From Prevotella sp. UBA2711 (lineage in GTDB: Bacteria; Bacteroidota; Bacteroidia; Bacteroidales; Bacteroidaceae): a stretch of DNA of 64,000 bases. A program made the translations under genes and the position numbers. This document shows positions 8,758 to 17,463 of the stretch, one piece after another (within the stretch, counting starts at the first letter, position 1; each line of letters begins with the position of its first letter). The notes under the pieces were generated by a model. The model saw only the letters and a list, made by a program, of their open reading frames with translations. It did not search any database and was not told where the DNA came from. Location: NCBI GenBank assembly GCA_002354095.1, contig DEKX01000032.1, positions 71,630-135,629 on the forward strand, given 5' to 3'.

Positions 8758-10167
8758 ATGGAATTAGAGAACGAAAAGAAGACTGAGGAACAGTCAACAG
8801 AACAGAACACCAACCGTGAAGGTTATTCCCACTCAACAAGTGGTTATCAAGGTTACAAACCAGGACGCTCACCTCGTCCACGAATTCATCAACAGACACG
8901 TCCTTACAATCAGGGTGGCTATAGAAGTCAGAATCAAGACGAAGGAGGTTTCCGTCCGGAAGGCTTTGGTGCAGGCTTACAGAGCAGTGCGCCACAGCGT
9001 CAGCAGGGTGGTTATCGTCCCCGTTTCAATCCAAATAACGGCGAGCAGGGCGGCTATCGTCCTCGCAACAATTATCAGCAGGGTGGCTATCAGCCCCGTG
9101 GTGGTTATGGTCAGCAGGGCGGCTATGGTCAGCCTCGCCAGCAGGGCGGTTATCGTCCTCGTTACAATCAGCAGCCAGAAGGTGAGGAGGGTGGATACCA
9201 GCCTCGTCAGCAGCGTGGCGGCTATGGTCAGCAGCGCGGTGGTGGTTACGGTCAGCCTCGTGGTGGCTATGGTCAGCAGCCCCGTGGTGGCTATGGTCAG
9301 CAGCGCGGTGGCGGTTACGGTCAGCCTCGCGGTGGCTATCAGCAGAAACCCCGTGGCGGCTATCGTCAGCATTCAGCCGACTATGATCCCAATGCAAAGT
9401 ACAGTTTAAAGAAGCGTATAGAATATAAGGAGGAGAATTACGATCCCAACGAGCCCGTTCGTCTGAATAAGTTCTTGGCTAATGCAGGTGTTTGCAGCCG
9501 TCGAGAGGCTGACGAGTTCATCCAGGCAGGAGTCGTAACGGTAAATGGTCAGGTGGTCACCGAACTGGGTACCAAGATCATGCGCACCGATACCGTGATG
9601 TTCCACGACGCTCCTGTTACTCCCGAGAAGAAGGTCTATGTGCTGCTTAACAAGCCGAAGGACTATGTCACCACCAGTGATGATCCTCAGCAGCGTAAGA
9701 CTGTCATGGATCTTGTCAAGGGCGCATGTCCAGAGCGCATCTATCCGGTTGGACGCCTTGACCGTAATACAACAGGTGTACTTTTGCTTACCAATGATGG
9801 AGATATGGCATCTAAGCTCACTCATCCTAAGTATCTGAAAAAGAAGATCTATCATGTTCACCTCGATAAGAATGTAACCGCTCACGATATGCAGCAAATT
9901 GCCGAAGGTATCATGTTGGATGATGGTGAAATCAAGGCAGATGATGTTCAGTATGCCGATCCTGTTGACAAGAAGCAGGTGGGTATTGAGATTCACTCAG
10001 GTAAGAACCGTATTGTACGCCGAATTTTTGAGAGTCTTGGTTATCGTGTCACGAAACTTGACCGTGTACAGTTTGCCGGATTGACCAAGAAGAATTTGCG
10101 TCGTGGCGATTGGCGTTACCTCACAGAGGAGGAAGTTGACCGTCTGCGTATGGGCGCATACGAATAA
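8758..10167 (+). CDS. rluB: 23S rRNA pseudouridine synthase (RluB/RsuA family) with a disordered N-terminal tail
   Basis: 469 residues. The C-terminal half is a standard RsuA-family enzyme: an S4 RNA-binding domain from about residue 233 (RLNKFLANAGVCSRREADEFI) and the catalytic motif GRLDRNTTGVLLLTNDG from about 332, with the aspartate nucleophile at about 335. The first 25 residues are acidic/polar. Residues about 54-205 are a low-complexity tract of repeated QQGGY, RGGYGQ and RPRYN units, rich in Gly, Gln, Arg and Tyr and predicted to be disordered. The enzyme isomerises a uridine in 23S rRNA; the tail resembles eukaryotic RGG/YG RNA-binding regions. RluB is the likeliest assignment, though other members of the family cannot be excluded. 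Confidence 0.9.
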   Translation: MELENEKKTEEQSTEQNTNREGYSHSTSGYQGYKPGRSPRPRIHQQTRPYNQGGYRSQNQDEGGFRPEGFGAGLQSSAPQRQQGGYRPRFNPNNGEQGGYRPRNNYQQGGYQPRGGYGQQGGYGQPRQQGGYRPRYNQQPEGEEGGYQPRQQRGGYGQQRGGGYGQPRGGYGQQPRGGYGQQRGGGYGQPRGGYQQKPRGGYRQHSADYDPNAKYSLKKRIEYKEENYDPNEPVRLNKFLANAGVCSRREADEFIQAGVVTVNGQVVTELGTKIMRTDTVMFHDAPVTPEKKVYVLLNKPKDYVTTSDDPQQRKTVMDLVKGACPERIYPVGRLDRNTTGVLLLTNDGDMASKLTHPKYLKKKIYHVHLDKNVTAHDMQQIAEGIMLDDGEIKADDVQYADPVDKKQVGIEIHSGKNRIVRRIFESLGYRVTKLDRVQFAGLTKKNLRRGDWRYLTEEEVDRLRMGAYE

Positions 10168-10172
10168 TTCAC

Positions 10173-10195
10173 AGTTTAGAGTTCATAGTTCATAG
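10173..10195. repeat. Heptad repeat in the rluB-asnS gap
   Basis: AGTTTAG, AGTTCAT, AGTTCAT, AG: three consecutive 7-base units in the 30-base gap before asnS. They belong to the same AGTTnAn type of heptad repeat seen inside lpdA, at the gcvPB-lpdA junction and inside the LytS-like kinase gene. Confidence 0.6.
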
Positions 10196-10197
10196 AT

Positions 10198-11637
10198 ATG
10201 AAAAGAACAAAAATAATTGACGTACTGCAGTGTACGGAATATGGAAAAGAAGTTTGTGTAAAGGGATGGGTACGTACCCACCGCTCTTCGAAGGCAGTCG
10301 ACTTTATCGCCATGAACGATGGTTCGACCATCAAGAATGTCCAGATAGTCGTTGATCCTGCAAAATTCGATGAGGAATTGTTGAAGCAGATTACCACAGG
10401 AGCTTGTATCTGTGCTGTCGGTACTTTGGTAGAAAGTCAGGGCGCAGGTCAGAGCAGTGAGATTCAGGCTACAAGTCTGGAACTCTATGGTGCTTGCGAC
10501 AATACTTATCCTATGCAGAAGAAAGGACAGTCGTTTGAGGTTATGCGTAAGAATGCGCACATGCGTCTGCGCACCAACACCTTCGGAGCCGTCATGCGTA
10601 TTCGCCATAATATGGCAATGGCTATCCACACCTATTTCCACGAGCATGGATTTTTCTATTTCCATACCCCGCTGATAACAGCCAGTGACTGTGAGGGAGC
10701 TGGTAACATGTTCCAGGTAACAACCAAGAATCTCTATGATTTGAAAAAGGATGAACAAGGAAAGATTATTTATGATGATGATTTCTTTGGTGAGCAAACA
10801 TCTTTGACGGTATCTGGACAGTTGGAAGGCGAGTTAGGTGCTACTGCATTGGGATCTATTTATACCTTTGGTCCTACGTTTCGAGCAGAAAATTCTAATA
10901 CTCCACGCCACCTGGCTGAGTTCTGGATGGTTGAGCCTGAAGTAGCTTTCCTTGATCAGGATGAGCTGATGGACTTGGAGGAAGACTTCATTAAGTATTG
11001 TGTGCGCTGGGCACTCGACAATTGTAAGGACGATCTTGCTTTCCTCAATCAGATGATCGACAAAACGTTGATAGCTCGCCTTGAGGGGGTATTGAAAGAA
11101 ACCTTTGTCCGTCTGCCTTATACGGAGGGTATCAACATCCTGCAAGAAGCCATTAAGAATGGTAAGAAGTTTGAATTCCCCTGCAACTGGGGCGATGATT
11201 TGGCTTCGGAACACGAGCGCTACCTTGTTGAGGAACACTTCAAGAAACCTGTTATCATGACCGACTATCCACGTGCGTTCAAATCGTTCTATATGAAGCA
11301 GAACGAGGAAACTGCCGATGGTGGCTCTGTTGGCTACAAGGGTGCTGTAGCTCCTGGACCAACCATGCAGGGTACGGATGTGTTGTTCCCCCAGATAGGT
11401 GAAATTATTGGCGGATCTGTCCGTGAAGAGAGCTACGACAAGCTGATGGGCGAGATTAAGCGTCGCGATATGGATATGACACACCTGTGGTGGTATATTG
11501 ATACCCGTCGTTGGGGTTCATGCCCACACGCTGGTTTCGGACTGGGCTTCGAACGCCTTATCCTGTTTGTTACGGGAATGCAGAACATCCGCGATGTCAT
11601 TCCATTCCCACGTACACCAAAGAGTGCAGAATTCTAA
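10198..11637 (+). CDS. asnS: Asparaginyl-tRNA synthetase
   Basis: 479 residues. An N-terminal OB-fold anticodon-binding domain (CVKGWVRTHRSSKAVDFIAM, about 20-40) precedes a class II catalytic core with FGPTFRAENSNTPRHLAEFWMVEPE (motif 2) and GFGLGFERLILFVTG (motif 3, about 447-461). The asparagine-type spacing and the long insertion between motifs 1 and 2 distinguish it from AspRS and LysRS. It charges tRNA-Asn directly. Its stop codon overlaps the stop codon of the convergent cvfB-like gene by 3 bases. Confidence 0.97.
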   Translation: MKRTKIIDVLQCTEYGKEVCVKGWVRTHRSSKAVDFIAMNDGSTIKNVQIVVDPAKFDEELLKQITTGACICAVGTLVESQGAGQSSEIQATSLELYGACDNTYPMQKKGQSFEVMRKNAHMRLRTNTFGAVMRIRHNMAMAIHTYFHEHGFFYFHTPLITASDCEGAGNMFQVTTKNLYDLKKDEQGKIIYDDDFFGEQTSLTVSGQLEGELGATALGSIYTFGPTFRAENSNTPRHLAEFWMVEPEVAFLDQDELMDLEEDFIKYCVRWALDNCKDDLAFLNQMIDKTLIARLEGVLKETFVRLPYTEGINILQEAIKNGKKFEFPCNWGDDLASEHERYLVEEHFKKPVIMTDYPRAFKSFYMKQNEETADGGSVGYKGAVAPGPTMQGTDVLFPQIGEIIGGSVREESYDKLMGEIKRRDMDMTHLWWYIDTRRWGSCPHAGFGLGFERLILFVTGMQNIRDVIPFPRTPKSAEF

Positions 11638-12254
11638 ACGAGGGTGATACCCTCATCGGAAATAGTAATCAGTCGGCGTCGGTAAAGGTCGCCGACTGCT
11701 TTTTTATATATCTTTTTGGAAACTCCAAAACGCAGAGCGATTTCCTCAGAAGGGCTCTTGTCGCCTAAGTCGCACTGCCCGTGCTCTTGCAGATAGCGCA
11801 AAAGTTCTTCGGAGAAGTCAAGCGCACGCTGGTAACCGTCATGTTTCTGATAGCGCTCTACCTTGGCTGTAGCCATCAATCGGTGGGTCTTCTCATCCTC
11901 CATGACATATACATAATAGCGCTGTCCTTTCTGCATACGCTGTTTTTGTTCGCGGAAAGGACAGAATAAGTCTTTCATCAGTCCCCAATTCAGAAATGCG
12001 CCATATTCGTTTGTCCATGCACATTCCAACCAAGCGAATTCTCCTACTTTAGCCAGAGGCTTCTCTGTGGTTGCAATGAGTTTTTCGTCTTGGTCGAGAT
12101 AGATGAAAACTTCAATTTCATCTCCGATTCTGACGCCTTGGGGGACATAGCGTTTGGGCAGCAAAATATCACCCTCGTCGTCTCCGTCCAGATAAAGTCC
12201 GAAATCTACGCGTTTGACGATGCGCAGCGTATTATAATCACCGAGTTTAATCAT
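11634..12254 (-). CDS. cvfB: S1-domain RNA-binding protein, CvfB-like (short form)
   Basis: 206 residues. The N-terminus (MIKLGDYNTLRIVKRVDFGLYLDGDDEGDILLPKRYVP) is an S1-like domain of the CvfB/YitL family, a second S1-like segment follows (about 65-130: AWTNEYGAFLNWGLMKDLFCPFREQ), and residues about 145-206 look like the C-terminal winged helix. Typical CvfB proteins are about 280-300 residues with three S1 domains, so one S1 unit seems to be missing. In Gram-positive bacteria CvfB affects virulence-gene RNA stability; its role here is unknown. It overlaps lolD by 8 bases and is the last gene of the antiporter-lolD-cvfB operon. A terminator for asnS is embedded in its 3' coding sequence. 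Confidence 0.8.
   Translation of the reverse strand: MIKLGDYNTLRIVKRVDFGLYLDGDDEGDILLPKRYVPQGVRIGDEIEVFIYLDQDEKLIATTEKPLAKVGEFAWLECAWTNEYGAFLNWGLMKDLFCPFREQKQRMQKGQRYYVYVMEDEKTHRLMATAKVERYQKHDGYQRALDFSEELLRYLQEHGQCDLGDKSPSEEIALRFGVSKKIYKKAVGDLYRRRLITISDEGITLV
11670..11705 (+). terminator. Terminator of asnS lying inside the cvfB-like coding sequence
   Basis: CAGTCGGCG (11670-11678) and CGCCGACTG (11690-11698) form a perfect 9-bp stem with an 11-base loop, followed by CTTTTTT. It is 33 bases after the asnS stop and works on the + strand. On the other strand the same bases encode the AVGDLYRRRLI segment of the CvfB-like protein. Confidence 0.85.
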
Positions 12255-12924
12255 TTTCTGTTACAGTAGTCAGGTTTTCTAATAGTCCGTCGCGCATGTG
12301 GATCGTGCGGTCGGTAACATTGGCAAGCTGTTCGTCGTGAGTCACAATTACAAAAGTTTGTCCGAACTTGTCGCGTAGATCGAAGAAGAGTTGATGCAGT
12401 TCCTCCTTGTTCTTTGAGTCGAGCGAACCGCTTGGTTCATCAGCCAGAATGACTGCCGGTTGGTTGATGAGGGCTCGCGCCACGGCCACTCTTTGCTTCT
12501 CACCACCGCTTAATTCATTAGGCTTATGATTTGCTCGCTCGCTGAGTCCCATGAAGTCAAGTAGGTTGAGAGCCCGTTGCTTGGCTTCACGTTGCGAGGT
12601 TCCTGCTATATAAGCTGGTATCATGATGTTTTCAAGGGCTGTAAATTCTGGCAGCAGCTGGTGGAATTGGAATACAAAACCGATATGCTGATTGCGGAAG
12701 TCAGCAAGTTTCTTCTGTGACAGGCGTGTCACGTCGATATTGTCAATGAATACCGAACCGCTGTCAGGGTGGGAGAGTGTCCCCATAATTTGCAAAAGGG
12801 TAGTCTTTCCAGCACCACTTGGACCTACTATGCTGACAATCTCACCTTTCTCTATCAGGAGATTGATGCCTTTCAGAACTTGCAGCGAACCAAAACTCTT
12901 GGTGATATTTTCGATTCTTATCAT
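12247..12924 (-). CDS. lolD: LolD-type ABC transporter ATP-binding protein
   Basis: 225 residues. Walker A GPSGAGKTT is at 34-42, the signature LSGGEKQR and Walker B VILADEPSGSLD follow, and the sequence is of the LolD/MacB class. LolD energises release of lipoproteins from the inner membrane, but no LolC/E permease gene is adjacent. Its ATG overlaps the antiporter stop (ATGA) and its 3' end overlaps the cvfB-like gene by 8 bases, so all three are translated from one message. A role with another MacB-type permease is possible. Confidence 0.88.
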   Translation of the reverse strand: MIRIENITKSFGSLQVLKGINLLIEKGEIVSIVGPSGAGKTTLLQIMGTLSHPDSGSVFIDNIDVTRLSQKKLADFRNQHIGFVFQFHQLLPEFTALENIMIPAYIAGTSQREAKQRALNLLDFMGLSERANHKPNELSGGEKQRVAVARALINQPAVILADEPSGSLDSKNKEELHQLFFDLRDKFGQTFVIVTHDEQLANVTDRTIHMRDGLLENLTTVTEND

Positions 12925-15056
12925 ATACTTCTTCTAAATCTTTCTAACTTCCTTAAAATATAGTCGTAGATGCTACTCTCCTCCTGGTGCTGAGCTTCCG
13001 TAAACGTCATACGCTCGTCCTTATGTTCACCATACTGGTCAGGGAAGATAATCATGAGATTCTTGCCCGCGAAGTGCTTCATCAGTTCGTTAGGCAGTCG
13101 TTCGAGAGCATTCTTGTAGGAGATAGTGCCCTTACGGGCTGTAATCACAACAAACAAGTGGTCTTCCTTGATGGTTTCGGCTATTTGCGGTAACTCATTC
13201 CAATGCGCCATGAAGGTATATTCGGCGCGGACCCCATGATGCAGATTGTTAATAAATTCCCGAATCAGTTCCAGACTCTCGTTACGGCCATGAAATTGGA
13301 TGCGACAATCCAGATTCTCAGCCAAACGGCTCAGGCGTTCCAGCCATCGGTGAAAGCCTGGTTCGAATTCTGCCCGTGAAGGTACTACCACCTGAATGCG
13401 TCGCAACGTGTTGAGCGGTTGTACAAAACGGCTCAGGATAATCTGGCGGTTCAGTCCATTGTATAAACTCTGAATGAAATCGCCCCAGAACTTGGGGTTC
13501 ACTTCTGTATGGACATGCATACCCATAATAATTTCAGAACCCGAATATTCGCGGAATGCATGCTTGATACCATTAGCGATATTGGTGGCTAAGCGCACCT
13601 GCTTTTGTATCTTTACCTCACTGGCACTGGCCTGCTGTTCCAATCGCTCCAGCAGTCGCAGTCCTTTCTCCCTGTTGGCAGGGGCATTGCTGTCATCATA
13701 TACCACATTAAGAGCGACGAGGCCGCGGTTCAGTTTCTGATTGCGCACCATGATGGCCAATTCCAGTAATTGAGGCGCAATCTCAGGATATTTCACGCAG
13801 AGCAGAATCTTCTCGTCATCATTCTTTTGACTGCTGGCAGACAGTTGTTGGCTGTTCCCTTTCAGTACAATTTGCTGAGCAGCGTGAGCTGTCATCAGCG
13901 AACTGATGACACAAGTTACCAAAATCATGATAACTACACCGTTCAGAATCTCGTCATTGATCAGGTAAGTGCCAGGCGTGACCTCCAGTCGCATACCAAC
14001 CATCACTATCGCGATACCTCCGGCGGCATGGGCACTCGTCAGTCCGAACATCATGTGTCCTGCCGATTTAGGCAGTCGGAACAACAGGCTCGATACATAA
14101 GCAGCCACGGCTTTACCGAAAGTGCCGAAGAAAACGATCAGTGCTACAATCCACACCATGTGCCAACTGGTAAATAACGAAGATATACGGATAAGCATAC
14201 CTACACCAATCAAGAAGTAGGGAATGAACAAAGCATTACCAATGAACTCTATACGGTTCATCAAGGGCGATACATGCGGGATATAGCGGTTCAGAATCAA
14301 ACCGGAGATGAAAGCTCCCACGATACCTTCCACACCAGCAGCCTCAGACGCTGCGGCACTGAGGAACATCACAGACAGGACGAATATAAACTGCATCACC
14401 TGGTCAGAATAGCGGCGCAGGAAGTAACGGGTCAACCGAGGGATAATAAGAATGCATGCGGCTATGAAACCACAGAACTTTAAGAGGAAAAATAACCAGA
14501 ACCAAACATTTGTGTTTTCTTCATGTGAGGCGACCAAAGCTGCCAACATTACCAAGGAAAGGAATAATGACAACATCGATGCCCCCACACTCAGCATGAC
14601 GCTGGAGTCGCGTTGCAATCCGTAGCGTCCTACTATCGGATAGGCTATCAGTGTGTTCGAAGCCATGATACATCCCAGTAAGAACGAAGCCTGTGGACTG
14701 TAATTCAGGAGCCAGCTGGCCATGACGAATGTTAGGACGAACGGTATCAGGAAGGATAATAGTCCGAAAATAAGTATTCTTTTAGAACTTTTCTTCACGC
14801 TTTCCAAATCCATCTCCAGTCCTGCTAAGAACATGATGTAAAGCAGTCCTACCCTGCCAAAAAGTTCGAAGGATGAGTCGCGCTCCAGAATATTCAGTCC
14901 GTATTTGCCTATCAGCATACCTGCCAACACCATTCCGATAATATGTGGAATACGTAGTTTACCCATGATGATTGGGGCAAACAGGATAGTCAGCAGCACG
15001 ACGAAGAAAATCAGCGTCGGGTCAGTGATGGGGAAATATGTAGCTAAAAATGTCAT
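12921..15056 (-). CDS. Cation:proton antiporter (CPA2) with cytoplasmic USP-like domains
   Basis: 711 residues. Residues about 10-390 contain some 11-13 hydrophobic segments with the Na+/H+ exchanger pattern (PHIIGMVLAGMLIGKYGLN near the start, GVEGIVGAFISGLILNRYIP in the middle). Residues about 405-711 are soluble and look like tandem universal-stress-protein modules. Such proteins exchange K+ or Na+ for protons under regulatory control of the tail; the ion cannot be told from sequence. A TATCTTTG box on the reverse strand (15072-15065) ends 8 bases before the ATG, leaving almost no leader. First gene of the antiporter-lolD-cvfB operon. Confidence 0.87.
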   Translation of the reverse strand: MTFLATYFPITDPTLIFFVVLLTILFAPIIMGKLRIPHIIGMVLAGMLIGKYGLNILERDSSFELFGRVGLLYIMFLAGLEMDLESVKKSSKRILIFGLLSFLIPFVLTFVMASWLLNYSPQASFLLGCIMASNTLIAYPIVGRYGLQRDSSVMLSVGASMLSLFLSLVMLAALVASHEENTNVWFWLFFLLKFCGFIAACILIIPRLTRYFLRRYSDQVMQFIFVLSVMFLSAAASEAAGVEGIVGAFISGLILNRYIPHVSPLMNRIEFIGNALFIPYFLIGVGMLIRISSLFTSWHMVWIVALIVFFGTFGKAVAAYVSSLLFRLPKSAGHMMFGLTSAHAAGGIAIVMVGMRLEVTPGTYLINDEILNGVVIMILVTCVISSLMTAHAAQQIVLKGNSQQLSASSQKNDDEKILLCVKYPEIAPQLLELAIMVRNQKLNRGLVALNVVYDDSNAPANREKGLRLLERLEQQASASEVKIQKQVRLATNIANGIKHAFREYSGSEIIMGMHVHTEVNPKFWGDFIQSLYNGLNRQIILSRFVQPLNTLRRIQVVVPSRAEFEPGFHRWLERLSRLAENLDCRIQFHGRNESLELIREFINNLHHGVRAEYTFMAHWNELPQIAETIKEDHLFVVITARKGTISYKNALERLPNELMKHFAGKNLMIIFPDQYGEHKDERMTFTEAQHQEESSIYDYILRKLERFRRSI

Positions 15057-15158
15057 ATTGTTTGCAAAGATACTAATTTTTTAGCATGGATGACATGGAT
15101 TACGCGGATTTTTTGTAATTTTGCAGCCAAAATTGATGTTTTAATAAGAAAAAGAAAG

Positions 15159-16172
15159 ATGAAAGTAGCTATCGTGGGTGCCTCAGGTGCCGTGGGTCAG
15201 GAGTTTTTGAGAATCCTCGACCAGAGAAATTTTCCGATGGACGAACTTGTTCTGTTTGGTTCAGAACGCAGTGCTGGCAGCAAATATACATTCCGTGGCA
15301 AGGAGCTGACAGTGAAGTTACTCCAACACAACGACGACTTTAAGGATATTGATATTGCCTTCACCTCTGCTGGGGCAGGAACGTCTAAGGAGTTCGCTGA
15401 GACCATTACAAAGTATGGCTGTGTGATGATAGATAACAGTTCTGCTTTCCGTATGGACGATGATGTGCCCTTGGTTGTGCCCGAATGCAATGCTGCCGAT
15501 GCTTTGAACCGTCCGCGTGGTATCATTGCCAACCCCAACTGTACAACCATCATGATGGTTGTGGTATTGCAGCCATTGGAGCAATTGTCGCATATTAAGC
15601 GCATCCATGTCAGCTCTTATCAGAGTGCTTCTGGTGCCGGTGCCGCTGCTATGGCCGAATTGCAACAGCAGTATAAGGAAATGGTAGAGGAGGGCGAAGT
15701 TAAAACGATTAAGAAATTCCCTCATCAGTTAGCATATAACGTCATCCCTCAGATTGATGTTTTCCAGCCTAATGGTTACACCAAGGAGGAGATGAAAATG
15801 TATAACGAGACACAGAAGATTATGCATACCGATGCCAAGTGTTCGGCTATGTGTGTGCGTGTCAGTTCTTTACGTTCTCATTCCGAGAGTGTATGGATTG
15901 AGACCGAGCGCCCACTGAGTGTTGAGGAGGCCCAGAAGGCTATTGCCGCAGCTCCTGGTTGCACATTGGTTGACGACCCTGCCAATCTCGTTTACCCCAT
16001 GCCTTTGGAGACAGCAGGTAAGGACGATGTCTATGTAGGTCGTGTCCGTAAGGATCTCTCCGATGAGAACGGTTTGACTTTCTGGCTTTCAGGCGACCAG
16101 ATTCGCAAGGGTGCTGCCCTGAATGCCGTCCAGATTGGCGAATACTTGATTAAGGTAGGTAATGTGAAGTAA
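15159..16172 (+). CDS. asd: Aspartate-semialdehyde dehydrogenase
   Basis: 337 residues from ATG 15159, chosen because MKVAIVGASGAVGQEFLRIL is the canonical N-terminus; the 23 codons of open frame before it overlap the likely promoter (TAATTTTG at 15116-15123). The nucleotide-binding GASGAVG is at 7-13, the catalytic cysteine in NPNCTT at residue 128, and the conserved histidine in SLRSHSE. It makes aspartate semialdehyde from aspartyl phosphate for lysine, threonine, methionine and diaminopimelate synthesis. The start faces the antiporter gene; a terminator follows 20 bases after the stop. ddh of the same pathway lies 9 kb away. Confidence 0.96.
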   Translation: MKVAIVGASGAVGQEFLRILDQRNFPMDELVLFGSERSAGSKYTFRGKELTVKLLQHNDDFKDIDIAFTSAGAGTSKEFAETITKYGCVMIDNSSAFRMDDDVPLVVPECNAADALNRPRGIIANPNCTTIMMVVVLQPLEQLSHIKRIHVSSYQSASGAGAAAMAELQQQYKEMVEEGEVKTIKKFPHQLAYNVIPQIDVFQPNGYTKEEMKMYNETQKIMHTDAKCSAMCVRVSSLRSHSESVWIETERPLSVEEAQKAIAAAPGCTLVDDPANLVYPMPLETAGKDDVYVGRVRKDLSDENGLTFWLSGDQIRKGAALNAVQIGEYLIKVGNVK

Positions 16173-16191
16173 AAGAACAAATGATAAATGT

Positions 16192-16226
16192 AAAAAGCGG
16201 AAGCCCTTATAGGTTTCCGCTTTTTT
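16192..16226 (+). terminator. Terminator after asd
   Basis: AAAAAGCGGAAGCC and GGTTTCCGCTTTTTT pair across a short TTATA loop, ending in six T. Because both arms carry A- and T-runs it could also end the tRNA transcript arriving from the other strand; the tRNA-Val 3' end is 2 bases beyond. Confidence 0.87.
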
Positions 16227-16227
16227 G

Positions 16228-16301
16228 TGTCGACACTTGGATTCGGACCAAGGACCCCCACCATGTCAAGGTGATACTCTAACCAACTGAGCTATGCCGA
16301 C
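16228..16301 (-). tRNA. tRNA-Val (anticodon GAC)
   Basis: On the reverse strand: acceptor GTCGGCA with TGTCGAC (one G-T), D-arm AGCTCAGTTGGTTAGAG, anticodon loop TTGACAT and T-arm CTTGGTCCGAATCCAAG. Anticodon GAC reads GUC and GUU. CCA is not encoded. It is 7 bases downstream of tRNA-Leu and shares its promoter. Confidence 0.95.
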
Positions 16302-16308
16302 TCTTTCG

Positions 16309-16390
16309 TGCGCCTGACAGGACTCGAACCTGCACGTCGCGAGACACTAGATCCTAAGTCTAGCGCGTCTACCAATTCCGCCACAGGCGC
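16309..16390 (-). tRNA. tRNA-Leu (anticodon UAG)
   Basis: 82 bases with acceptor GCGCCTG/CAGGCGC, a D-arm beginning TGGCGGAATTGGTAGACGC, anticodon stem CTAGA/TCTAG around CTTAGGA, and the long variable arm TGTCTCGCGACG of class II tRNAs. Anticodon TAG reads CUA-type leucine codons. It is the first gene of a two-tRNA unit on the reverse strand. Confidence 0.96.
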
Positions 16391-16411
16391 GCAACTCTGG
16401 GTTTCGGAGTG

Positions 16412-16443
16412 CAAATGTACGACAAAAAACGCAGACTACCAAA
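16412..16443 (-). promoter_or_regulatory. Promoter of the tRNA-Leu/tRNA-Val unit
   Basis: On the reverse strand TTTG (16443-16440), 20 bases, then TACATTTG (16419-16412) and CA. The -33 element abuts the stop codon of the S41 peptidase gene. Confidence 0.8.
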
Positions 16444-17463
16444 TTATTCGGCTAAAAGTTTCCGTGCCGTCTCGATGATAGTATCTATGCCTTTCTTCGT
16501 ATCCTCGTCTGTCAGTTCCACCGGATAGTCTGGCGCAATACCAAATTCCGTATGCTGTTTGTCTTTGTCATACATCGGACATGCCGAGAAGCGTACATTC
16601 CAGCCGTTTGGGAGACTGCTACTCATAGGCATACCCGAACCTCCGCCCGTTTTGTCGCCTACCAGTTTGACCTGTGGCAAAGCGTGCATCATGGAGGCAA
16701 ATTCGTTGGCTGCACTAAAGACGGAGCGATTAGTCAGCACGCAGACCGGCTTATGCCAGCGTAGGTTGCTGGAGGGCTCCAAATATTGCGGTTCCATATC
16801 GCTGAAGTCGTTATGTCCTTTACCTGTTTTATGCCGTAGATAGCCCACTAAGGTTTTCTCCTGTACGAAGCGAGCTGCCAGTCGTTCGGCATTGGTAAGG
16901 TCGCCTCCGCCATTGTTACGAATATCAATGATCAGTCCTCTGCAAAGAATCAGATACGAGAGAATATCGTCAAGATTTCCGTCACCAACAGGCGACTGGA
17001 ACGACTCATAGCGCAGATAACCGATATTGTCGTCCAGCACGCGATAAATGATTCCGCTTGAGATTTTGTAGTCAGTTCCCAAATACTTACGTTCCAGTGA
17101 ATCGCTGAAGTTTTTGGGATAAGCCTCCTGCCACGTCCAATAGCGGCCGTAATCATAGCTCGATGATAGGTTGACGTGACCGTCGCGCAATTCTGCCAGC
17201 ATGTCGCAAAGCACCTCAAAGAGTTGCGTCTCTCGCATTTGGTCGTTTACGCGTACCTTATATTTATTATAAACTTCCTGCCAGTCCAGTCCGTATTCGT
17301 GTCCCTTATAGTCAAAGAAGCAATAATGTTCATCAATAATCTGCCATAACGCTTCAAAGTTGCCCGATGGTGTATCAGCTCGTTCTGTCTCGTCAACGCA
17401 GGATGAAAAACCAAGAGCAACCAGAACTGTTAGAGAAGCCAGTTTTACAAGAATCCTTTTCAT
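16444..17463 (-). CDS. S41-family peptidase lipoprotein
   Basis: 339 residues. MKRILVKLASLTVLVALGFSSC is a lipoprotein signal with Cys22 as the lipidated residue. The S41 fold is recognisable from GLIIDIRNNGGGDLTNAERLAARFV and VCVLTNRSVFSAANEFASMM, where Ser250 is the likely nucleophile, and from LVGDKTGGGSG. The TxGKG lysine motif of CtpA is not present in that form, so it belongs with the shorter IRBP/tricorn-like S41 enzymes of Bacteroidetes. Substrate unknown; likely acts in the periplasm or at the surface. Its ATG overlaps the stop of the upstream DUF3316-like gene (ATGA), so the two are coupled. Confidence 0.88.
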   Translation of the reverse strand: MKRILVKLASLTVLVALGFSSCVDETERADTPSGNFEALWQIIDEHYCFFDYKGHEYGLDWQEVYNKYKVRVNDQMRETQLFEVLCDMLAELRDGHVNLSSSYDYGRYWTWQEAYPKNFSDSLERKYLGTDYKISSGIIYRVLDDNIGYLRYESFQSPVGDGNLDDILSYLILCRGLIIDIRNNGGGDLTNAERLAARFVQEKTLVGYLRHKTGKGHNDFSDMEPQYLEPSSNLRWHKPVCVLTNRSVFSAANEFASMMHALPQVKLVGDKTGGGSGMPMSSSLPNGWNVRFSACPMYDKDKQHTEFGIAPDYPVELTDEDTKKGIDTIIETARKLLAE

